A stretch of 64,000 bases of DNA from Saprospiraceae bacterium (GTDB taxonomy: Bacteria > Bacteroidota > Bacteroidia > Chitinophagales > Saprospiraceae), in assembly GCA_013214355.1 (NCBI GenBank), contig JABSSL010000084.1, forward strand, positions 1-64,000, given 5' to 3'. Positions 40,983 through 50,000 of the stretch are shown here, piece by piece. The translations under genes and the position numbers were made by a program. The stretch's first letter is position 1. Each line of letters opens with the position of its first letter. The notes under the pieces were generated by a model. The model worked only from the letters and a program-made list of their open reading frames with translations. It searched no databases and was not told the origin of the DNA.

Positions 40983-41345
40983 ATGGAAGTGCACATTGAA
41001 AATTTAATGGACAAGATTACCAACTTCATTCAGAAAGAAGCAAGATCAGAGACCGTAATCGGAGAAGCGTTTATGCTAGGAGAGTATCACTGCATTCCAG
41101 TTATCCGAGTTGGGATGGGCTTTGGAACAGGTGCCGGAGAAGGAGATGATCCGAAGAAAGGTCATGGTGAGGGCGGCGCAGGTGGTGCCGGCGTTGGCAT
41201 CGAACCGATAGGGTTCCTGGTTTCTAAGGGAGATGAGATTTCCTTTGTGAGTACCAAAACCAATCGAGGAATAGCTGCCGCTTTCGAAAAAGTACCTGAC
41301 TTGCTTGAAAAGTACCTGGAAAAACGCGCTCCAGTGGAAGCCTAG
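40983..41345 (+). CDS. GerW/YtfJ-family protein
   Basis: 120 residues with the family pattern: a helix (ENLMDKITNFIQKEA), VIGEAFMLGEYHCIPVIRVGMGFGTGAGEG, a Gly-rich loop with His (GHGEGGAGGAGVGIEPIGFLV) and SFVSTKT. In Bacillus YtfJ/GerW is a spore-coat/germination protein; homologues in non-spore-formers have no assigned role. It is paired with the DUF2953-like gene upstream. Confidence 0.82.
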   Translation: MEVHIENLMDKITNFIQKEARSETVIGEAFMLGEYHCIPVIRVGMGFGTGAGEGDDPKKGHGEGGAGGAGVGIEPIGFLVSKGDEISFVSTKTNRGIAAAFEKVPDLLEKYLEKRAPVEA

Positions 41346-41425
41346 GCAGGGGGAAGATAGCCACTACCTAAGAAGAGACATTGAATTTGCTCGTTTGATC
41401 GGGGTGTAATATCGAAGATAGGGAC

Positions 41426-41956
41426 TCAAGCCTTCGATAAAGCACCCCTATTTTTTTGCTGCGAACGCAAATAGGATAAGATCTCTCCAATTAGGTGCTG
41501 CAGGTTAGTATCCTCAGACCGTAGGGATAAGTGTGGCGCTAGGATTGGCTCATAGGATTCCTTTATCTTCTGATAAACTTCAAAATCAGCCTCGCTGTAA
41601 GCCCGCTGCTTACTTACCCGTTTTCGAATCACCTCCGTATCTGCTGATAATTCTATCCAATGCACGGGAACGCCCTCAGCATTTGCTAATTGCTCAAACC
41701 TAGCCCTCAATTTTGCTTGATAGAAGGTTCCATCGATCACTACTGTTTTACCGTCTCGGATAGCATCTTTAGCTCTCGCTAAGAGTATCGAGTATACCTG
41801 GGCTTTCGTTTCCTGATCATATTGGCCTCGCAATCCCAATGCTGTCCGAAGCATATCGGTATTGAAGTGGGCGGCAGAAAGTCGCTCACTTAAGGCAGTA
41901 GCTACCGTCGTCTTACCTGTTCCGGGAAGGCCCGTAATGATCAAAAGTTTTGGCAT
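41426..41956 (-). CDS. COG0645 P-loop kinase
   Basis: Start at 41956 (MPKLLIITGLPGTGKTT); the 12 upstream residues to 41992 lack family similarity. 176 residues with Walker A GLPGTGKTT, NTDMLRTALGL, DGTFYQAKLRARF and a C-terminal LID-like RVSKQRAYSEADFEVYQKI. It is the zeta-toxin/AAA kinase family commonly fused to COG2187; here the two are separate genes about 2 kb apart, facing each other. Substrate unknown. Confidence 0.82.
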   Translation of the reverse strand: MPKLLIITGLPGTGKTTVATALSERLSAAHFNTDMLRTALGLRGQYDQETKAQVYSILLARAKDAIRDGKTVVIDGTFYQAKLRARFEQLANAEGVPVHWIELSADTEVIRKRVSKQRAYSEADFEVYQKIKESYEPILAPHLSLRSEDTNLQHLIGEILSYLRSQQKNRGALSKA

Positions 41957-42124
41957 TTGTATAGCATTCATGAGAAAAGCGATTTCTTGCAATTTCCCAA
42001 TTTACCTACTGCTTCATGATGTTGTTTATCACTGACTGGGATGATTTATTGCCACCGCAAGATCAGTGTCAAAGGCAAGGATAGTGGAGGAGAAAGCTTA
42101 TAAATTTTGATCCGCACTTGATTT

Positions 42125-42148
42125 AGTTAGGAATCCTAATTATATTTG
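42125..42148 (+). promoter_or_regulatory. Promoter with AGTTAG-N5-CTAATT operator
   Basis: AGTTAG (42125-42130) GAATC CTAATT (42136-42141) overlaps the -7 box TATATTTG (42141-42148). ATTG-like -33 (TTG at 42118-42120) is 20 bp before that. A protein bound here would block RNA polymerase. A similar palindrome lies at 42242. Confidence 0.6.
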
Positions 42149-42241
42149 TGCCATCTTTTGTTCCATTATTTGATGATTCTAAGCTAGCCAGCTAGGCTAG
42201 CTACAACTCTAAGTGTGTGGTAAAATTTTTTTGTTTAACAA

Positions 42242-42258
42242 AGTTAGTATTCCTAACT
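42242..42258. promoter_or_regulatory. Second operator AGTTAG-N5-CTAACT
   Basis: AGTTAGTATTCCTAACT, perfect 6-bp arms, 9 bp before the ATG at 42267 and 117 bp from the first site (about 11 helical turns). Confidence 0.6.
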
Positions 42259-42266
42259 AAAATTAG

Positions 42267-43004
42267 ATGGCAATGAAACAGTTAACATTAATTCTAGCGA
42301 TTACACTCATTACCTATTCCTTGGCCGCACAAGGCAAAAATGAGGATCCAAGTTTTAAGACCTCAAAGGATCTCTTGATTTCCAACACCTCAGTGGTTTT
42401 TGATGAGCGCCTAGATCAATTAATCTTCAGTATTGAAGTAGGAGGGGAGGCAGGCGCTTCTGTTCCTAAGGCTGTAGGGCAACTGGATGGGGCGCCAGTG
42501 CTAGGTTACGTATTTCCGACCACACTGAAACCTACTGATGTAGGCTTTGGCGCTACGCCTGGTATTGTTGCGCTGGCATTAACCTCTCACCCTGATTTTG
42601 ATGACACCCCACTTTGGGATGAAAATAGCGATGAGGACTTCGCTAATGATGGGGTGATTTGGCATCCGCACTGGGTCGTGCTTCATGAAGATAAGCGAGT
42701 GGCAGGAGGCCTGGCTGTGAAACAATTCAATCCTGAGCAAGAAAAGGTACAACTACCTCCTACCAATCCTGGTATGCCGATGTTCATGGATTCCCCTGGA
42801 TTCCCTGTGATCACCAAGGGAAATACCATTCGAGTAGTGGTGCCTGCTTATCGAATGAATCACCGTACAGACTTCAGTTTTGATGCAGTGACAGCCTACA
42901 TGCAGGTTAACGGTTCAAAAAAGGACTTGCCAATGCTAGGCGTCTATTCGGTCTACTCTGTAGCCTCAGGAGATCTTTCCTTACCCTATAAAGTTTCTAA
43001 GTAA
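42267..43004 (+). CDS. Unknown secreted protein
   Basis: 245 residues with a signal (LTLILAITLITYSLAAQG). The mature part is mostly beta: SNTSVVFDERLDQLIFSIEVGGEAG, GYVFPTTLKPTDVGFG, DGVIWHPHWVVLHEDKRVAGGLAVKQF. The HPHW and H-E-D groupings could bind a metal. M3 (42273) also fits as start. No family recognised. It is 22 bp before a DUF2024 gene and controlled by the double operator upstream. Confidence 0.6.
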   Translation: MAMKQLTLILAITLITYSLAAQGKNEDPSFKTSKDLLISNTSVVFDERLDQLIFSIEVGGEAGASVPKAVGQLDGAPVLGYVFPTTLKPTDVGFGATPGIVALALTSHPDFDDTPLWDENSDEDFANDGVIWHPHWVVLHEDKRVAGGLAVKQFNPEQEKVQLPPTNPGMPMFMDSPGFPVITKGNTIRVVVPAYRMNHRTDFSFDAVTAYMQVNGSKKDLPMLGVYSVYSVASGDLSLPYKVSK

Positions 43005-43026
43005 CATTCAACTAAATTCAGCTAAT

Positions 43027-43305
43027 ATGCAGCATAAACGAAGCAAGGTTAACGTCTGGGACACTTATGTTACCCGCAAGGATGGGGGGCTTATGCACTT
43101 CGATATTCTCGCCCCGGTCGAGATCACTGATCCCCAACTCATCTACGAATACGGTCAAGCCTATTTGGCAACAAAAGGACAAAAAGGACAAGCCTTAGCC
43201 GCTGAGCAGTGTCGTTTCTGTCATGTGGAACAACTGCGACCGGACTGGGAAGAAGATATTGCTAGCAAGGGATTCTTTGTGATTGAGATGGAGGGGTGTG
43301 AATAG
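43027..43305 (+). CDS. DUF2024 protein
   Basis: 92 residues matching DUF2024: KVNVWDTYVTRKDGGLMHFDILAP, QAYLATKGQKGQALAAEQCRFCHVE and GFFVIEMEGCE. CRFCH and the final Cys could bind a metal such as zinc. Function unknown; it is co-transcribed with the preceding secreted protein. Confidence 0.8.
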   Translation: MQHKRSKVNVWDTYVTRKDGGLMHFDILAPVEITDPQLIYEYGQAYLATKGQKGQALAAEQCRFCHVEQLRPDWEEDIASKGFFVIEMEGCE

Positions 43306-43315
43306 AGTGTCAATT

Positions 43316-43349
43316 TTGTTGGTCGTAGTTTCTCAGCTACGACCAACAA
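43316..43349. terminator. 13-bp hairpin, REP-like
   Basis: TTGTTGGTCGTAG (43316-43328) pairs perfectly with CTACGACCAACAA (43337-43349), loop 8 nt. It lies between convergent stops (43305, 43381). The sequence resembles the palindrome at 46371, so it may belong to a repeat family. Confidence 0.65.
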
Positions 43350-43380
43350 TAGCTAATTCAGCTTGAGTTATCCCTTGGTT

Positions 43381-44343
43381 TCAATTCAGAGCATGCTGCT
43401 TAAAGAAATTCCAAACTTCTACATTCGTATCGATGTCCTTGTTGAAATTTCCTAGGATGGGAAAGGGAAGGGAGTTGTATTTCCCAGGCCAGTGATGTCC
43501 ACCATTGATAATCTTCAGATGCTTAACTGGCTGAGCACAATTCTGCCAGGTCAATAATTCGACTTTCGACTTATCTTCCTTATCTAAATCTGGCAATTGC
43601 TCAACGGTTGGTGTTCCAGCACAATTATTTTGATTGACCCAATACTGGATTAGTTTGGGAACAGTCAACATATTACTTTCCTGGTCATATAAAGCAAGAG
43701 AATCTGCCGTTCCATGAATAAATAATACTGGAACGGCTCTACTAGCTTTCAAAGTTCGAGAAGTTGGGATAGTACCTCCGACTGCTGCGATGGCAGCAAT
43801 ACGATGCCCTAATTCTGCAGCCAGGATCGTAGATAACATAGCTCCATTTGAATACCCAGTAGCATATATTCGTTGCTCATCTACCTTATGATTCGCCGCA
43901 ATATCATCGATAAGTCGACTGATAAAATCAACTTCATCTAAGCGGCCCGGGGAGTAGAATTGCTTTTCCTTAGGGCCGCCGACATGAAAGCCCAAGCCTT
44001 GTGGTGGCAAAGTGTTCTTTAGATGGGAGATTTTGTTGATAACAGTCGAACCATTGGGATAGGCCACCAAAAAATGTTCGCTGTCAGCCAGCGCATTCAT
44101 ACGCGTAACATTCATCTGGCCTTCCCCGCTCATGGTATAACCATGAATATTAATAACTAATGGCCAACTAGTTGAACCATCATAGGCTCCCGGTAAGTAA
44201 AGTATATAGCTACGGAGGGAATCACCGTGTACGAAGGATCGGGTCAAAGTGTCTCCTTGACTATAGGCAAAACTCATTATAATGGAAAAGAAAAAGTAGC
44301 TTAGCATTATCTTCTTCCTATAATTTGATTTGTTTTCTTGCAT
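43381..44343 (-). CDS. LpqC/PHB-depolymerase-like secreted esterase
   Basis: 320 residues; signal in MLSYFFFSIIMSFAYSQG. Family blocks are LPGAYDGSTSWPLVINIHGY, the nucleophile Ser in YATGYSNGAMLS, DSLALYD and the His in GGHHWPG. This is the esterase family of LpqC, feruloyl esterases and PHB depolymerases, acting on polymer ester bonds in the periplasm or outside. It is last in a same-strand series of secreted enzymes below two hybrid sensors. Confidence 0.8.
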   Translation of the reverse strand: MQENKSNYRKKIMLSYFFFSIIMSFAYSQGDTLTRSFVHGDSLRSYILYLPGAYDGSTSWPLVINIHGYTMSGEGQMNVTRMNALADSEHFLVAYPNGSTVINKISHLKNTLPPQGLGFHVGGPKEKQFYSPGRLDEVDFISRLIDDIAANHKVDEQRIYATGYSNGAMLSTILAAELGHRIAAIAAVGGTIPTSRTLKASRAVPVLFIHGTADSLALYDQESNMLTVPKLIQYWVNQNNCAGTPTVEQLPDLDKEDKSKVELLTWQNCAQPVKHLKIINGGHHWPGKYNSLPFPILGNFNKDIDTNVEVWNFFKQHALN

Positions 44344-44382
44344 CTCTAGATGATTGATTTAAAAGCTTATTGACTTTGCAAA

Positions 44383-45252
44383 TTATTGATTCTCAGCGCT
44401 GATAATCTCTTCGATATCATTTGCTAGTAATTCATGAAAGGTATCTGGATCCTCCATCATCAAAAAATGCCCGACTTCTTTCATCACATCCGCCTCGATA
44501 CCATAAGGTTCTATAGCTGAAGGATTGAAACCGCGCTCAGAAATAATCAACTTCAAAGGAACTTGGATATCGGCAAATTCTTCTTGAGCATTCCACAATT
44601 GATAATACATTCCAGAAGAAATGGCAACGGTAGGAGGAGCGGAAGACATATCTGTAATGATCCCTTCCATATAAACTGAATCTGCATCTTCCAAAAACAT
44701 ACCCCGAACCATCTGGCGTGTAGTTTCCACAAAATTTTCGCGAAAGGGGGCTATTATCTTTTCCACCTGCTCTTTCGTCTGAACCGCGAAGTCGCCCCAG
44801 GTATCCACACCAACTAAGCCCAACACCTTTTCCGGCAAGCGCTGTGCTACTTCCACTATTACCCTACCTCCCATAGAATGACCGACTAAGACCACCTTTT
44901 CAAGATTCAAATGCTGAATTACCGCTACCACATCCTCTCCAAAAGCATCCATGGTCCAGTTTTCACGAGTGAGTCCAGAACTTCCATGACCTCCCAGATC
45001 GATAGTGACTACTTGGTATTCCTTGGAAAGATTGTCGAGCTGCTGCTTCCAATAGGATTTATCGCAAGACCAGCCATGTACGAGTATTACGCTAAGCTTC
45101 CCGTTTCCTTGAACCAAGTAATCAATAGGTAAGCCATCCGCAGAAATGGCTGGAGGTATTGGTGAAGGAGCTTTCTTCTCTTGCACACAAGCCGAGATGC
45201 CAACTAGTGTCAATAAGAGTAGCAATTGGTGGAGTTTATGCTGTAGAGACAT
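44383..45252 (-). CDS. Alpha/beta-hydrolase lipoprotein
   Basis: 289 residues, lipobox GISAC (Cys22). The fold is standard: LVHGWSCDKSYW, nucleophile in GHSMGGRVIVEVAQ, SERGFNP and H in VGHFLMMEDPD. Substrate unknown. It lies between the LpqC-like and DUF4440 genes on one strand. Confidence 0.78.
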   Translation of the reverse strand: MSLQHKLHQLLLLLTLVGISACVQEKKAPSPIPPAISADGLPIDYLVQGNGKLSVILVHGWSCDKSYWKQQLDNLSKEYQVVTIDLGGHGSSGLTRENWTMDAFGEDVVAVIQHLNLEKVVLVGHSMGGRVIVEVAQRLPEKVLGLVGVDTWGDFAVQTKEQVEKIIAPFRENFVETTRQMVRGMFLEDADSVYMEGIITDMSSAPPTVAISSGMYYQLWNAQEEFADIQVPLKLIISERGFNPSAIEPYGIEADVMKEVGHFLMMEDPDTFHELLANDIEEIISAENQ

Positions 45253-45349
45253 CGGATTATCAGTTGAGGTTACAGGTTACTTTGCGCTTACTTCAAAAGG
45301 AATAAGAGTCGCGACTTGCTACCAACGTATGATTATTTTCATACACTGA

Positions 45350-45772
45350 TCAATTAAATAAAAGAGCTACAATCTTCCATTCACCCTCCCGTTTTATCAA
45401 AGAAGTTAAACGCTTGCCAACATTACCATTTGGATTCCTTTGACTAGAAGTGACCCAAGCACGATCTCCATTGATAGTAGCCTCATAGTCAAAAATGGTG
45501 CTGGGTTTTGTTGGTGCTGGGTTGTCAGCGAAATAGGTCTTGAATTCTTTGGACACCATTTCCCAACCCCGCATGGAAAAGCCAACACCATTGCCCCAAA
45601 GGATATTTTCAGTATGGTCATAGGTGGCGGCCCATTGGTCATATTGCCTTTCGCAAAAGAAGTTGTGTTCGTTTTCGATAACTTGGATAACAGAAGCCTT
45701 TTCACTGTCCTGTGCTACGATAGAATAAGAAGTAATTAGAGAAAATAACAACAACAAACCGAGCTGTTTCAT
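45350..45772 (-). CDS. DUF4440 / SnoaL-like secreted protein
   Basis: 140 residues with a signal ending VAQ and an NTF2/SnoaL fold: SVIQVIENEHNFFCERQYDQWAATY, DYEATINGDRAWVTSSQ and TSLIKREGEWKIVALLF. These folds bind or isomerise small polyketide-like or hydrophobic compounds, but many have only a binding role. It is in the same strand cluster as 45846. Confidence 0.72.
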   Translation of the reverse strand: MKQLGLLLLFSLITSYSIVAQDSEKASVIQVIENEHNFFCERQYDQWAATYDHTENILWGNGVGFSMRGWEMVSKEFKTYFADNPAPTKPSTIFDYEATINGDRAWVTSSQRNPNGNVGKRLTSLIKREGEWKIVALLFN

Positions 45773-45845
45773 AATTGAAGATTGAAGGGTTAGCTAACAG
45801 TTTTGAAAGAAGTGTCTTTTTGCTTTAAACATCGATAAAGCGTCA

Positions 45846-46334
45846 CTAATCATTCCCCCAATCATCGTTGATCTTCCGACCATCCCAATACATCTCCATG
45901 CGCTCAATCTTTCCGTTTTTCCAGGAAAGACGGTATACAAATGGGACCTGTGCTACCTTTCCGACTCTTTCAGGATTTTCTGGGTCATTAATAATCGTTC
46001 CCTGCCAATCTGCAAAAACAATACTTTCATTACCCACAACGTGTACAGCTTGTATTTCTGCCTCGAACTTCGCCGTTTTTGCATTTTGGCTTCTTATCTG
46101 AATGTATTGTTCAAGATCTAAGCCTTCTCCACTTCCATTCGGCCACTGGAAGGTAGCAGATGCGTTAAAATAGGTTTTGGCCTTCACCAAGTCCTGTTGC
46201 TGTAATTCGTACGCAACAAATTCTCGAGTCATTTTTTCTATTTCTGAAGGGGATTGACCTGCGCTCTGATTGGCAAAACCCAAAAAAAACGACAGCAGAA
46301 GAAAGAAGGGAAGAATGGTATTTTTATTGTTCAT
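45846..46334 (-). CDS. SnoaL-like secreted protein
   Basis: 162 residues, signal ending QSAGQ, then EIEKMTREFVAYELQQQDLVKAKTYFN, FEAEIQAVHVVGNESIVFADWQG and the final RMEMYWDGRKI strand typical of SnoaL/NTF2-like proteins. The substrate is unknown. It is separated from the CMD-like gene upstream by 141 bp containing a REP-like palindrome. Confidence 0.7.
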   Translation of the reverse strand: MNNKNTILPFFLLLSFFLGFANQSAGQSPSEIEKMTREFVAYELQQQDLVKAKTYFNASATFQWPNGSGEGLDLEQYIQIRSQNAKTAKFEAEIQAVHVVGNESIVFADWQGTIINDPENPERVGKVAQVPFVYRLSWKNGKIERMEMYWDGRKINDDWGND

Positions 46335-46370
46335 TATGATTCATTTAGATTTTTCGAAAATGGAGGAACA

Positions 46371-46402
46371 TGTCGGTCCTAGTTTGCAAACTACTACCAA
46401 CA
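46371..46402. repeat. Imperfect 16-bp palindrome (REP-like)
   Basis: TGTCGGTCCTAGTTTG and CAAACTACTACCAACA pair with three mismatches and no loop. It shares GGTCGTAG/CTACGACC-type bases with 43316-43349. A weaker related stretch, GGTAGTAGTTTCACTG, is at about 56551. Confidence 0.5.
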
Positions 46403-46475
46403 ATAATTGAAATTGCAGCCAGATCAAGCCGTAATCTACGGCCTGATACTAGCTGTGCAATTTTAGAACGCATGC

Positions 46476-46940
46476 TTATTTCTTACTGGCATTCTCAGCC
46501 ATAAAAGCCATCATCTTCTTGAACTCATCCTTGAATTCATCCAGGTCAACGCCGTTACCCTGAAGGATCATACTCCAAGCGCGAGTAGAAGAAGCCGTCA
46601 CAATGGTTTCCTTGACCTCATCTTCCGTTGCACCATAAGCTTTGGCAGCCTCTGTATGAAAATAGATGCAGTAATCGCATGGAATCTGGGCCGCTACCGC
46701 CAAATTGATCAGTTCGCGATATTTGGGTGGGATAGCGTTCTGTGGACCTGTAGTAGTGATGAAGTAGGACCACATACCGGGCACTTGATAGTCTGGGACA
46801 ATTTCAAAGATAGTAGGGTAAAAACCGAAGGTGCCAATGATCTCATCTTTGGCTTTTTGGATGGCAGCCTTATCGGTGGTCTGAGCGGAAAGGGAAATAG
46901 AGAACAACAACACAAGACATGTAATGAATAGGTTTTTCAT
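46476..46940 (-). CDS. Secreted AhpD-like carboxymuconolactone decarboxylase
   Basis: 154 residues with a signal (NLFITCLVLLFSISLSAQ) and a CMD core: PKYRELINLAVAAQIPCDYCIYFHTEAAKAYG, containing C-x-x-C-x3-H. Most AhpD-like proteins are cytoplasmic, so the signal is noteworthy. It may be a periplasmic thiol peroxidase. Immediately downstream of the tandem hybrid sensors on the same strand; likely their target. Confidence 0.8.
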   Translation of the reverse strand: MKNLFITCLVLLFSISLSAQTTDKAAIQKAKDEIIGTFGFYPTIFEIVPDYQVPGMWSYFITTTGPQNAIPPKYRELINLAVAAQIPCDYCIYFHTEAAKAYGATEDEVKETIVTASSTRAWSMILQGNGVDLDEFKDEFKKMMAFMAENASKK

Positions 46941-47031
46941 TAGGGTAAATGGTTTATGGTTAAAAAATTTGTTGAGGATTTCGTCCCTCTACTCACAAAC
47001 CTAAGTTACTCCTGTTTACGGCCTCTTCGTT

Positions 47032-47059
47032 ATTGTTGTAAATGTCTCCACTATTGTTG
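47032..47059. promoter_or_regulatory. ATTGTTG direct repeat, 21-bp period
   Basis: ATTGTTG at 47032-47038 and 47053-47059. Two-turn spacing is typical of AraC-type sites. It is about 95 bp before the CMD-like gene and overlaps the last codons of the hybrid sensor. Confidence 0.4.
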
Positions 47060-50000
47060 CATGCCCTTTTTTTCGCGCATTTCAGTGGGAGACTGACCGA
47101 AGGTTTCCGAAAAAATGGTACTGAAATAATTGGGACTGCTAAAACCTACCTGGTAAGCAATCTCCGAGATCGTGAGATCTGAATGAAGCAACAGCTTTCT
47201 CGCCTCATTCATTCGAATTCCTCTTAGGATCATTGAAGTTGATTTCCCTGTAATCGCCTTCAATTTACGATGAAGCTGAGAACGACTTAAACCAATTTCC
47301 AAACATAATTCAGGAATACCAAAATCTTCTTCTGATAGATGCTCAAGCACTATAATCTTCAATCTGCTCAAGAATCCATGTTCTTGCGGATAGGCATTGG
47401 AAGATTGTAGGTCCCTAGGGAATTGACCAAAATAGGATTGGATTTGCCCCCGGAGATACAAGAGATTATTCAATCGCAAATCCAGCTCTTCGGGTTGGAA
47501 GGGTTTAGCCAGGTAGGCATCAGCCCCTTGTCGAAGGCCTGTTAATCGAGAATTCACATCTGCTTTAGCCGTCAGCATCACGATGGGTATATGGCTGCTA
47601 CGCTCTTCCTGCTTCAATAGCTTACACACTTCGTATCCATCCATCTCAGGCATCATTACATCGCAAATAATAAGATCGGGAATGAGTTCCAGTGCTTTCT
47701 CCACCCCAATTTTTCCATTGCGTGCATGAACTACCTGAAAACGGTCCATTAGACAAGAATCAATGTAAGCCGCTACATCTTCGTTATCTTCCACCAGAAG
47801 TACTAGGGGGTGGTTATTATCGGGCTGCTTGGTCGTACTAGGCTTTGTTACCGAAGTCTGGATTTCGGTCTCTGGCAACTGATACACCTCAGTGACCAAC
47901 TCCTTTAGTTCGGCCTTGCGGCTAATCGGTAGCAAGACCTCAAACCGTGTACCTAGCCTTTCTTCGCTGTTGACTTTGATGTGCCCCTTCAATCGATTCA
48001 CTAATTCCTTAACCAAAGCCAGTCCTATTCCCGTCCCCTCCGTCTGCCGTGTAGTACTACTATCTACCTGGTAAAATTGATCAAAGATATGCGGCAAATG
48101 ATCAGCTGGAATACCATTCCCTGTGTCTCTGACCTCAATCTGTAATTGGTTATCCTTAATATCTAGACTAACGTCAACCCTTCCTCCATCAGGTGTATGC
48201 TTTAAGGCATTCGAAATTAAATTGCTGATAATCTTTGACAGGGCATCAGCTGAGTGATCCATTACCAGTCTATTCACTCTCTTTTCTAACCGGAGTTGGA
48301 TACCCTTAGACTCCGCATAAGATTCATAGGATTGAACTAAATAACTCAGAAAAGGTATAACATCATGTTGATACATTTTCAGCTCTAAGTTACCGAGCTC
48401 CAAGCGGGATAGATCTAAGATCTGATTTACCAGAAGCAGCAGGCGTCGTCCATTCCGCTTGATTGAATCTATTCCAGAACCTAACCACTTCTTGGGATCC
48501 TCTTCTACTTTTCCGGCCATGCCTAGGATTACAGTTAAGGGCGTTCGAAATTCATGGGTAATATTGGTATAAAGCTTTGTTTTGACGGCATCAAGTTCCT
48601 TAAATTGTTCTGCCTCAGCTTGCGCTACTTTTCTCCTTAACTGGAAAATGTAAAATGTGCGGATAATGCCGAATAGGAGCAAGGCATAGACTAGGTAGGC
48701 CCAACTGGTAGCCCACCAGGGCGCCAAGATTTGAATCTCTACGGTTGCTGCCTTCCTGCTCCACGGACTTTTGCGCGTTGCACCTCTCACCCGAAAGGTA
48801 TAAGTGCCAGGATCGAGATTAGTATACGTAACATAGCGCCGGTTTGCATCGGTAGTTAACCAATCTTCATCATACCCTACAAGTTGATATTGATATCGAT
48901 TAGTGGTAGGGGAGCTTAAGTCCAATGCCGCAAATTCCAAGGAGAAATAGTTTTGCCAATGTTTCAAGCGGATCTTATCTGCGAAGATAATGCTCTCGGC
49001 CAGCGGGGATGCCCATTCCAAGGTATCCGCCCGAGAACCAGCTATCGGCACCGTTTTGTTGAATAAGCGAAAGTCTGTAATTACAGTGACAGGTGGCTGG
49101 TAAGCCGTTTGAATACTGTCTGGATGGAAAATGGTTAGACCTTCTATCCCCCCCATAAACAGTCGTCCTGAGGTGGATTGATGCCCCGCCCAATAAAATC
49201 CTTTTGCCAAGCCATCATCATGGCCTAACATAAGCACCTCTTTAGAATTAGGATCATAGCGGATAAGGTGGAGCGTATTAAAGAACCAAATTCGACCGCT
49301 AGCATCTTCCAACATAGGCGTGGCTTGTTCAATTTCCGTAAACTCCGTATAGGTTTCCGACTGATCATCAAAGGTAAAGGCGCCAGCCTGGGTCCCAACC
49401 CAAATAGTCCCACGGCTGTCTTCCAACATTCTCAATACTTGATGTTGGAGCGGAAAGAATTCGAAAGTATCCTTCTCCTTCTGGTACCTATAGATGCCAC
49501 CATAGGTAACAATCCATAGTTGCAGATTCTGGTCTTTGTATAGTTGTGTCACAAAATCTGTCCGTCCATGTACTACCTTTGAGTCTTTCTTTTCAGGTAG
49601 TACGTATGAATGATAAGAAGCTGTTGACTCTTCGTACTTTACCAAGCCTGAATGCAAGGCAATCCAAACATCACCATTATCTTCTACTATGAAATCATTT
49701 AACTGATTAAAGTAAACCTCTTCTTCCTCTGATTTTGGAAAATTCTTTATAAAGCGTTGGGCCTGCTCATCAAAACGACTAATTCCATCTGAGACAGAAG
49801 CTACCCACAATTGCCCTTTACTGTCAGTATACAATTTGTTTAAATCTTTTCCAGGAAGCCCAGCTGTGTTAGCTTCATAGAATCGGCGAAAGCTATTGGA
49901 TTCTTGGTCAAAAACGCCTAGCCCGCCAGTGTTCAAAGCAATCCATATTCTCCCATCTCTAGTTTCTGCCACATCCATCACTTTTTTAAATGGTAGGCCT

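Noticed and set aside
46341-46360. TTTAGATTTTTCGAAAA as an eighth Fur-like palindrome
   Set aside because: The right arm does not match and the neighbouring SnoaL-like gene has no iron link.
48975-49193. 72-codon frame within the hybrid sensor
   Set aside because: Same strand, wrong phase; shadow of the Y_Y_Y region.
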